In this document: positions 1 through 10,400 of the stretch, in pieces
Numbering within the stretch: position 1 is the first letter of the stretch
Layout of the letters: each line of letters begins with the position of its first letter
Assembly: GCA_916613615.1 (NCBI GenBank)
Contig: OU744730.1
Coordinates: 27,208,568-27,272,567, forward strand
Origin: Steromphala cineraria
Lineage: Eukaryota > Mollusca > Gastropoda > Trochida > Trochidae
Length of the DNA stretch: 64,000 nt
Direction: 5' to 3'
Made by a program: the position numbers and the translations under genes
Notes under the pieces: generated by a model
Seen by the model: the letters and a program-made list of their open reading frames with translations, nothing else
Told to the model about the DNA's origin: nothing
The model's database searches: none

Positions 1-107
1 CTTTCATGTCCTCAGAGTCCGTAGCTTCTTTTGACAGGACATGTATAAAATGCTAACCATACCAAAATGTTAGAGTTAAGTCCTATTTGGAAAGTGATCA
101 AATTTAA

Positions 108-500
108 CATTGTTATATTTGGGATCACACTTCCTTCAAAAGTACAAGAATCTGTACGTTTGAAGATAATTGTGATCCCAAATAAAACTATGCTACATTC
201 GTTCACGATCAAAATGGCATTTATTTTTAATGCATTCAGCATTGGGAGCAACGACTATCAGAGGGTGTAATGAATGTAACAGCAGCTTAACTAGCGTTTG
301 TTTAACCTCAATTTTGTGGATGGCGAAACGTGCGAGTTGGTCAGCTGTTGGTATGGTCATGGCGGTGTTGCCTGACTCTGAGGGTGTGGGTTCGAATCCC
401 ACATGGGATTCGGCCCGAAAACGTATCAAGAAAGTAAAAAGAATCAGAATACCATTGAAGATTGGAAGATTGGGAAGTGTGATCCCAAATGTAACAATGT
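108..500. mobile_element. MITE-like element with 28-bp inverted ends
   Basis: Bases 108-135 (ACATTGTTATATTTGGGATC and on) are the reverse complement of 473-500 with one mismatch in 28. A partial third copy of the arm lies near 168-183. The interior contains a tRNA-derived segment. Flanking bases show no clear target duplication, so the exact ends are uncertain. Confidence 0.65.
330..410 (+). repeat. tRNA-derived SINE head or tRNA relic
   Basis: An A-box-like TGGTCAGCTGTTGG begins at 338 and a perfect B box GGTTCGAATCC lies at 389-399, with the T-arm stem GTGGG/CCCAC at 386-402. The acceptor stem does not pair, so this is not a functional tRNA; a SINE promoter or relic fits better. It lies wholly inside the 108-500 inverted-repeat element. 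Confidence 0.6.
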
Positions 501-504
501 AATA

Positions 505-606
505 CAAACCCTAGACGGAAGTGACTCTGATTGGTCAAATTTAAAACAAGGAGTTCAAAACCATGTAAATTTGCTTAAAGAGAAAGAGTCACGTCTAGGG
601 TTTCTG
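505..606. repeat. Short hairpin (about 100 bp)
   Basis: AACCCTAGACGGAAGTGACT at about 508 is mirrored by AGAGTCACGTCTAGGGTTTC at 586-605, with a roughly 55-bp interior. It is a MITE or foldback fragment directly next to the preceding element. From 607 to 894 I see nothing identifiable. Confidence 0.6.
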
Positions 607-894
607 TCTGGCATATGATACTTCTTATGTGTTCATGGTGAATAGAAGTATGGTAGAAGTTTTTGGCAAGAGTGCGCCTGTTTATGGGAATCTTTATTTT
701 GATACAATTAGTAGGAAAGCGTACAAATAATTCGTAATAAAATACAGCAGAAGACATTATGTTAAATTTTAGTCATCAGCCAAATATGCAGCAAGGATCA
801 AAATGACGGCTGTCCATCCTTTAACCTACTGTATAGGAAGAGGGTATAATGTTATCTTTTTTGCATATGCTTTTTAAATATTGATTACTTTCAG

Positions 895-1151
895 TCTAAG
901 TAAACCTAGCCTCAGTGTTACCCGTTTCACTCCGATATTGAGACTAGAAAGGTCTAGTAGAAGGTCGCGTCAGCCCACGTATCGAATTGACCAATCAGAA
1001 CTCATCTTACCAATCCACAATAGTCTGCCTTCGCATCTTTAACGTTGAAGGTCATAGATCGCAGAAAGGTCAGCTGACGCGACCCTCTACTAAGCCTTTC
1101 TAGACTCAATATCGGCGTGAACGGATTATATTGAGGCTAGGTTTACTTAGA
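895..1151. mobile_element. MITE with about 85-bp inverted arms
   Basis: The left arm starts TCTAAGTAAACCTAGCCTC and the right arm ends GAGGCTAGGTTTACTTAGA. Pairing continues inward through GATATTGAG, CTAGAAAGG and GGTCGCGTCAGC to about 976/1065, leaving a roughly 90-bp centre. It has no ORF and ends 138 bp before the first SAMHD1-like exon. Confidence 0.8.
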
Positions 1152-1289
1152 TTGTGATTATTTTCAATTTCCTGTCATGACTCTTAAACAGGATTTAGAT
1201 ACCTCTTTTGCTAAAAATCTTTTACGTTGTAGTACCTTTAAAAAAAGAGGAACAGAAATGTGTATTTGTTTTCATCCCTTTGGTTTTAG

Positions 1290-1430
1290 CACGAAGAGCT
1301 GTCAGTGATGATGTTTGAGCATCTTATCCAAAAAAACAACCTTACTGATGCATTCTTGCATTTTGGTTTGGACGGTAGTCATATGGAAATTATCGCACAC
1401 ATGATCTACCCGGAGAAAATGTTCTACGAG
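1290..1430 (+). CDS. SAMHD1: SAMHD1-like exon a (47 codons)
   Basis: The acceptor is TTGGTTTTAG and the donor is GTGAAC. It begins HEELSVMMFEHL, matching the SAMHD1 segment just after the HD motif, and ends MFYE in phase 0, which continues into IVNNIDNG of the next exon. The 15.9-kb gap to that exon is filled largely by an LTR element. Confidence 0.9.
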
Positions 1431-4400
1431 GTGAACTCTTTTGTAACCTATCTACATTGAAATCGTCTCTAATATACAGTTTCTGATACCGTATGCTTTG
1501 TTTTGTGAATTTAATTTGTAGCCTTTGACAATGACTGTAATTACATTTATGTGATCTTCGTTTGTCAGAGGAAATCCATTATTATCTACCCGAAGAAAAT
1601 TTCTGACACGGTGAACACTTTGGTTACACATCTGAATGCAAACTTAAAAGTTGTTATTATCCATATGTGATCAAACAAGAAAAGCCTTTAAAAAGGCATG
1701 TTTGGTGCCACATAGGCAAACGAAGGAGATTGTGATTAGTTGACCCGCCAATTTGGGTGATCAGTGAAATATATAACACTGGATAATAGCACTAATATTA
1801 GCACGAGTATCAATAAATCAAAGTTAATTTCACAAAATCAATTTCTATCAACACGAGCTTATGAAGGTTATGAATATTTGTACATTTATCAACAAATGTT
1901 GGGATATTTCATATCATAAGACACGAGGGTGATATTATATACACAAAGAACTTAAGAACACCGCCCATTTTGTAAAATGAAATTGGGAGCTCTTTGAATA
2001 TTGTGATATATTTAATGTATTGACCACTCTAGATTTAACAATTGCTGTTTTATTTACTATTTAATTGACGTAAAAATCATTATAATACAAATTAATTGAA
2101 AATATGAGAAAAAATGTGAGACCACTGAAATTTGGCTAAATATAACTATTGTCATTGGTGAGAAACCACGCATGAAACTTTGGATTTTTAAAATCAAAAA
2201 TAACATTTTTGATCCCTAGTTGACATTCAATTAAAGAAATCTTTTTTATCATGCACGATAAAAGCCTAGCAGGACATTGAATTTTAGTACTTTTTTCGAC
2301 CATAATTGACATTGATTGAGAAATTTCGAAAATTTTCAAATCTGTGAGTAAATTTGAGATCCTTTGAGTTAGACTTGTTGGTCAAACACTTCTTCTCCCT
2401 TTAGATAAGCCATTATCTTAAAAAGTCGCCAGTGTTTTCTTAGTGGAGCTTTTTTCAAATTTGATATTAATTTTGATAATTTTGTGATTTTGAAGGCTCA
2501 TACTGCTCTAACGACTAACATTTGCCAAGAGGTCCTTACTAAAAATTATCATTTCAGTCAAGAGAATAATCATTACCATATTGCAGCAAAAAAATATTCA
2601 CTTTCATTTTCAATTATAAGTAAACTTGGATTTTCAAAAATACCAAGCCGGGGAAAAAAGTTATCCAGAGACAGTGAATCGTAAATTGAGTATAGTTTTC
2701 ATTTCTACACTGCTAAATGATCGTTCTATCGAAAAACCCTAATTGTTTTTCTGGAACTTTGTATGGTTTATTAGTAGAAGCTTTTTTTTCTGAAAACATT
2801 GGGGATGCTTAACTAAGTTCTTTGTGTATATTTATCATCCAAAATGCACATCTCTGAACACAACATTACTAGATTTTCAAGACAGTGATATCATTGCATA
2901 CTGACGTCACTATGTTTATGATGTCATATGGCATTGTGATGTAGTTGTTTGATGACGTAAAAGCACTGCATGTGTTGCCATGTAGCGTTGACAATGACAG
3001 GAAAATGTGCAAAACGTACTGCCAAAACCATATCTCCTAGTCAGTAGGTTTAACAGATAATAAAAAGCAAAATACTCCCAGGTCCGTTATCCGCCGAGCG
3101 TAGCCGGTCTAAAAGTAAACGTATGGAACCAACGATATATATGTCATATTCTAAATATAGCACGCGTCATCTTCTGAAGCTCTGATTATAATGTAACGGG
3201 GGCTAGTTTTATTTAATATATTTAATTATATTTCGGGTAATTTACAGGTATTTAGGGCGTAAGGGGCAAAGGAGATAATATTTACTTACTTGTTCCATGC
3301 GGTTAGGGGCTTCCGGTTTTGATTCGTGCTTCGGCGATTGGACGCACGCATTGGGTCATTCCATTTATATAGGGGTGTTTTACATGTAATGGTACATTCC
3401 AAGTTTGGGGTATAAAAAGCAGCGCACACGGCTGTGTCAGTGTCTAGCGGTATATTGCCTAGCGTTAGGTGAGACTTGTTCTGTTAGAACAGCCGACCCC
3501 TTGCAATGTATATTGCAGCTCTTGTCCAGTAATTGGACAGTTCTTGTCTCGGGATGAGACAGCTGACCCTTCCCCCATAGCGTGTATCTTTAGATGTTAG
3601 GTTAGCTTAGTATCGGGTGGTGCGGGGGGGAGATTTGACATAGGAATTAATAGGTATTTATTAGGATTTAACTGGGTAAATTAGTATTTAGTCACGGGTG
3701 GGCGGGAGGCTTATATTTACCTATCTACCGCGTTAACCGCGGCAGACACACCCACACAAATCCACTAGTTCCAGAAGTAGGGTTTAATTTTCATGTCTCT
3801 ATAAAAGGCTACTCCCAGTCACTGTTGAGTTTGAATTCTGTAAAGTTTACTTTTTGTTGTAATAAATTCTTGCCGGTAATTCACTTGTGTGTTATTTATT
3901 GCAAAGCTACATCTCGAATCTGGGAAACAGCGTGGACATTGTTTTAAAAATCACAACGCAAAGTCTTGGGAAAAATTCAGTTATACAAATATCCACGTCT
4001 GTTACATTTTGGTGCCGTGACCCGGATGTAGTTCCCTTGTGATAGATTTCACACAACTGTTAGTGTAATTTTGAAGCATTTAAAATTTCTATTCTAGTAA
4101 GGTAAAGGCAATATTTAGATATTGGTATTTTCGTGATGTAAGGAAAGTATTTACATAATTATATTGTGTAGTATTTCCATGTAAGGTTAAAGTTTATAGT
4201 TTACACTTCCACATTTTGTCTTCCTATAATTGTTGTATTGTAGGAGTTTATTGGTCTGAAATTTGAATTGATATCAATTTGAATATTCTTTGTTAGTTGT
4301 AGTGAAGTTCAGAATGAATTTGGATCAGGAAATATCTTGTTTGACGGAACAGGAAAGGACTTGTTTGTCTCCTTCTCTTTTTCAAAATCAGGGATTCTAT

Positions 4401-7400
4401 GAGTCTCCTTTGGCTGATGCAAATTATGATATGTCAACTCCCTATGTTCCACCTTCTAATGCAACCCCTCAGTCACTTCCAGTAGATTTGGGTTTACAGC
4501 ATTCGCAGGGTGAAGGCCATTCTCATGTTGATCACATCAGTACTAGGACTGAGAATGTTCTGATCGCTGGCGTGGGTCAACATGACCTTAGTTCGGGACT
4601 AGGTCAAAGTCAGGGACTAGGTCAAAGTCAGGGACTAGGTCAAAGTCAGGGACTAGGTCAAGGTCAGGGACTAGGTCAAGGTCAGGGACTAGGTCAAGGT
4701 CAGGGACTAGGTCAAGGTCAGGGAATAGGTCAGGATCGTTCTGTTAGATTTGAGCCTTCTTTACAAAATAGTACCGATTTTCAATTTCCATATTCTTTCT
4801 CAAACAGGATGAATTATTCTCTTCCCGGTTCTGTTGGGGTAGAAAGTCTTCAGAGGCCAATATTTCCTAGAGAATCAGTTCAAAATCGGGGACGTATGAC
4901 TGATAGATCTTTTCGTAGAGATGTTCAACCTGATACTTTTGATGGGAGGTCTACAAATTGGCGTGATTACTTAGTTCATTTTGAACAGGTCGCAGCTTGG
5001 AATGGCTGGAGTGATTTAGAAAGGGCTCAGCAACTTAGCATGCATCTTCGTGGTTCTGCTCAGACATTGCTTAGTAGCCTTACTGTTGGTCAGCTTAGCA
5101 GTTACATTGCTTTGAAAAACATTTTGACTCAGAGGTTTAGTCCTAGGGAAAGGAGTGTAGCATATCGTTGCGAGTTCAGGAACAGACGACAGAGAAAAGA
5201 CGAATCTGTTTCGGATTATGGTTATCACCTCAGAAACTTAGCTCATTTTGCTTACCCCGAGGTACCTTATTGTTCTCTTGAGATGCAAATCATTGATCAA
5301 TTTGTGACTGGTTTGAGTGATTTTGAGATGAGAAAGCGGGTTACCTTTAGCCATCCACAGACCATAGAACAGGCTATCTCTTTCGCTGTTGAGTATGAGG
5401 CCGTTGAGGGAAGTAGATATCGGAAACCTACTGAAACTAGCAATAAAATCTGTGCTGCTGTTAAAGAGTCTGTTAGTCAGGAAAAAGGGGATAACTCGTT
5501 AACTCTTGAGTCCATCTCTTCTTTGATTGATAAGAAGTTACAACAGTTCAAACAGTCATTCTTGAGGCAAAAGAGGGATAGTAGTGAAAGAAAAGTAGAA
5601 TGTTTTTTCTGCAGAGGCCAGGGCCACATGGTTCGGGAATGTCCTAAACTAGCTGAGTTGCAGGAATTAGCTTCTAGATCTGAGACCAAGGATTCGGTAA
5701 ACTAGATGGGGCTGAGGCTGAGGCCGCGTCTCAAGTCCCCACTTGCCAGGTTAGTCCTGCAGGGCCAGAGCTGGGTAGTTGTGTTTCGGATAGGGTCCCG
5801 GAGGTGAACTCGGGTACTGATTTGGAGGGATCATCCTTCAGTGGTACCAAAGTCACGTATCGAGTTCGCAATATTCAGGGTGATAGCAGTTGTCTCTTTA
5901 CAAATATCCAGGTTGAGGAACAGCAGTGTGAGATACTTATTGATACAGGCTCGCCAATTTCCTTGTTATCCATTGAGGAATTTTCCAGATTAGGTCTTTG
6001 TGCCGAGGGTTTGACACAGGGTGATGTCAATTTGGTTACTGTTGATGGTCGACAGTTAGAGGTACGGGGTCGGGCTATGATTGACTTTAGGGTCAATGGT
6101 TGGTGTTTTGGACACAGTTTTGTCATAGCAGATCTTGATGGGCTATCTGGAATTTTCGGCATGGATTTCTTTGAAATGTATAAGTGCGATGTCCTCATAC
6201 CAAAACGCATTCTCAAAACTAATCGTGGCAAGATTAGGTTGTACAAAAGGTCAACTCGCAATTGCGCCAGAATTAGACTTGTTGATAAGGCTAAGATACC
6301 TGCACAGTCTGAGCAAATAGTTCTTTGTGAAACTGAGGGTCTAGTTCCGTATGGACTTAGTATTTTGGAACCAAACAAACATTGGCAGAATCAGGGATTA
6401 CTTATTGCTAGGAGCCTAGTAGATCCTAAACTTCACAAGGTGGTCATCTCTGTACTTAACATCAGTAATAAGGGTATCAGTCTGGGTCCATCTTCAGTCA
6501 TGGGTACAGTAGAAACAGTAGACAATTGTGTACCGGTCGATGACACAGATCAGTCTAAGGTGAAGGTCGAACTTCCTTCTCATCTTTTACCCTTGATTGA
6601 GAATAGCTCCCCTGAGTTAGCAGTTGATCAGAAACAGGCTTTGTCAGATCTTGTAGCTGAGTATCAAGATGTGTTTGTTGATAAAGATGGCAATTTTGGG
6701 CAAACTAGTCTTATCACACATAAGATCGATACAGGTGATGCTGCTCCTATTAAGATACCACCTCGTAGGGTACCTTTGGCTCGTAAGAAAGTTGTGGAAG
6801 AAGAGGTCAATAAGATGTTAGATCGAGGTATCATTGAGCCTAGTGACAGTCCTTGGTCTGCGCCAGTCTGTCTTGTCACTAAGAAGGATGGCTCTGTTAG
6901 GTTTTGCATAGACTATAGAAAGCTCAACTCTGTTTCTCGTAGGGACGCCTTCCCCATTTCTAGAATGGATGATATGCTTGAAACTTTGGGTGGAGCTAGA
7001 TGGTTTAGTACGCTTGACCTTGCGAGTGGATACTGGCAAGTTAGAATGGACTCTAAAGATAAAAGTAAAACTGCTTTTTCCTCCCACATGGGCCTCTTCC
7101 ATTTTAATGTCATGCCCTTTGGCCTAACGAATGCTCCCGCCACGTTTGAGCGACTTATGAACACCATCTTTGGTTCATTAAAATGGAAAAGGTGCCTTTG
7201 CTATTTGGATGATGTCATAGTGTTCGGGTCAGATTTTTCCAGTGCTCTGGAGAATCTCAGACTAGTTTTCTCACAATTCAGGTTAGCAAATCTTAAGCTG
7301 AAGCCTAAGAAATGTGTTCTTTTCCAAACTAAGGTTTCTTTTCTTGGCCATATAGTTTCAAAGGATGGGATTAGTTGTGATCAGGCAAAATGTCAGGCTG

Positions 7401-10400
7401 TCAATGATTGGCCAGTCCCAGAAAATAAAAGTGAGGTCCGTAGCTTTCTTGGTCTTGTAGGCTATTATCGGCACTTTGTTGACAATTTCTCCCTGATAGC
7501 TTCCCCTTTGACACGTCTTACTCGTAAGAAGGTCACCTTTTTGTGGGATACTGATTGTCAGCGTGCTTTCCAAGAACTGAAGAGCAGTTTAGTTACAGCC
7601 CCTGTTCTGTCTTTTCCTAATGACGAGGGACAGTTCATTCTAGATACAGATGCTAGTGCTTCCGGGATAGGTGCTGTATTATCCCAAATTCAGGGTGGTG
7701 AGGAAAAAGTCATAGCGTATGCTAGTAGGTCACTGAATCGGGCCCAGGAGAACTATTGTACCACAAGAAGGGAACTTTTGGCGGTAGTTACGTTTCTTAG
7801 ACAGTTTAAGCACTTTCTGTTTGGTCGTAAGTTCGTGGTACGAACTGACCACGCCCCTCTGGTGTGGTTACGTAACTTTAAGGATGCCGAAGGCATGCTG
7901 GCACGTTGGCTTAGTGTCATTGAGACGTTGGACTTCGAAATTCAGTACAGGCCCGGTACCAAGCATTCGAACGCTGATGCGCTGTCACGGAAACCCTCTA
8001 GGAAGTGTGGTCGAGTTGCTTGTTCTGATTGCTATGATCTGGTAGATTCCCCCATAGAATTTCCAGAGTTAGAAGTTTCTTGTAACGGTGTTGTGATAGG
8101 TTCTCTACAGGTTGACAGCATTGCACAAGAGAATGTGCCTAACTGGCTTCCTGTATGGACAAGGGATGAGCTCATGGAGATGCAGGTGCAGGATAGTGGT
8201 ATAGGTCCTATTAGGGAAAAGCTCCTGTTGTCTTCCAACAAGCCTGCAAAGCTTGAGGTTGTTGATCTGAGTAGTGAGGCTAAAGCTTTATGGGGTCAAT
8301 GGGATAGCCTAGTGATTGAAAATCATCTGTTGTACCGTAAGCATCTTTTTGATCATGGTGAAGTTTATCAGTTGCTCGCTCCTGGAGAGGTTAGGGACAC
8401 TATCTTTAAACATCTGCACCGCAATCAGACTGCTGGTCATTTTGGTAGAGATAAGACTTTGAGGGCAATAAAGCATAGGTTCTACTGGCCTGGGATGTCT
8501 GAAGCGGTCAAGCGCTGGTGTAGGCAGTGTGATCTATGCGCTAGGAGTAGGCCTGGTCCTGGAAAGAATAGGGCACCGTTGAAACAGTTTGTCGTCAGGT
8601 CTCCCATGGAGTGCATTGCGATTGATATAGTTGGTCCTCTGCCCGTGTCACGTAATGGGAATGAGTATATCATGGTAGTGGGTGACTACTATACCAAATG
8701 GAAAGAGGCCTTCTCTATCCCTAACCATACGGCATTAACAGTTGCTGATAAGCTCGTTACTGAGGTTCTTTGTCGCTTTGGGTGTCCTACTCAAATTCAT
8801 ACTGATCAAGGTCGGGAATTTGAGTCAGAGTTATTTTCCACAGTATGTCAGAGGTTAGGTGTCAACAAATCTCGTACTACTCCGTATCATCCTCAGTCAG
8901 ATGGCCTAGTGGAAAGGTTCAATCGTACTCTTCGACACATGCTTTCTATCTTTGTGCACCAGGAACCATTAGATTGGGATGATCAGTTGCCATTTCTCCT
9001 CATGGCTTATAGGGCTAGTGTTCATGATAGTACTGGATGTAGTCCCAACTTACTGATGACGGGTAGGGAAATCAGGATGCCGATTGATCTCATGGTGGGC
9101 GATCCACCCCGAGTTCTTCAGGCTGATTGTCCAGTTGAGTATGTCGAGTGGTTGCAAAGATCAATTCAGAAAAACTTTGAGTTCGCCAATAAAAATCTTG
9201 GGGTTTCTGCAAGCCTGCAAAAGAAGCATTATGATGTTAACGTAAGGCATAAGGAATTTGAGGAAGGTCAATGGGTTTGGCGCTGGTATCCTCCCAAGGC
9301 GGGTCAGAAGCTCGAACTCGGTTGGACGGGTCCCTATCTTATTCTTGGGAAGTTGTCTCCTCTCACCTACAAAATACAAAAAAACAAGGATAAGGCAGCA
9401 ATCTCTGTACATGTAGACCATATCAAGGGGTATGAGGGAATTGATGTTCCTTATAATTGGCTCCTAGAACAACATAGTGCAGTCCCTCAGGTAGAATTAG
9501 CAGCTGAGGATGAGGAAGAAGCAATTCCGGAGGCTGACAATTCATTGTCTTCTATCCGGACCGCTGGGGAAACTAGTATTGGGGCTAGGTATACACGCTG
9601 TGGGCGGAGGGTCAAACCCCGCGAAATTTATTCGCCCTAACACAGGTGATGCTAGACCCTGGGAGAAGAAGCCATATACTCTTGTTTTTCTCTTTTTTGT
9701 TCCTCAGTATAAGTTTACATCGTTTTTTTTATTGCTCTCCCAGCAGAATGGAAATAACAGTGAATCGTCAGGAACTTCAAGATTTCCAGGAGGACATCCG
9801 GGAGCCATGGCCCATGGAAGGTATGGCATGCCAAGTGCGCGGCTGTCCTCAGGTTGTATACACTCGGTGGCTTGCATACATGGACCATTGGAACAGGTAC
9901 CACGCTCCGACGAGGGCGGTCTACAGGTGCAACGTCTGTGGGCGCCGTGACAGACGGAGTCCTCACGCCAAGAGACATGCAGAGACACACCCTTCCCGTG
10001 CCGGGTACACCACCATACAGGCCCCCAATCCAGAGTTCCGGGATCCAGGGGATGTCTTGGCTCCAGCTGCACCAGATGCCCGTGCCGTTCTGCGAAGAAG
10101 AGAGCAGCTGAGACGTAAAGCGATGCCACTGGTGATACCCATCACTCGGGAGGAGCAGTACCGCCAGGATCGGGAGTCTCTGGAACTTCCAAAGTGGGAC
10201 GTTAGGATCTACCTATAGTGACTTGTGAACTTTCTGCGCCTAAGGATTGGCTATGAACTTTTTGTTGAACTGATATATAATTTTTGTTGTTACCTTTTGC
10301 CATATTGTTGTTGTTATTTTTTTTTATATTTATACTTGTTGTGTTTCGAAAACAAAAAGTGCTTTGTAATTATTTTTCTTTTCTTTCTTAAAGGGGGGAG

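Larger units (their letters stand above)
3192..4006 (+). repeat. 5' LTR of the intronic gypsy element
   Basis: 815 bp, starting TGTAACGGGGG and ending ACGTCTGTTACA. It holds two TATA-like boxes, a row of small hairpins and AATAAA. The U3/R/U5 split is inferred: if TATAAAAGG at 3800 is the promoter, R is only about 50 bp, just before and after AATAAA. Confidence 0.97.

Noticed and set aside
386..402. Perfect T arm suggesting a functional tRNA gene
   Set aside because: The acceptor stem and anticodon arm do not form, so it is annotated as a SINE or relic.
1..1289. HD-motif exons of the SAMHD1-like gene in the left end
   Set aside because: I searched for the LHDxGHGPFSH-type region and found only inverted-repeat elements; those exons must lie upstream of the window.
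5875..6378. 167-codon antisense ORF in pol
   Set aside because: It lies opposite the conserved protease region and has no motif, as expected for a shadow frame.
9510..10129. Overlapping ORFs around the end of pol (146, 141, 91, 85 codons)
   Set aside because: They are shadow frames of pol and ORF3 without domains; the two-finger frame is the only one with structure.
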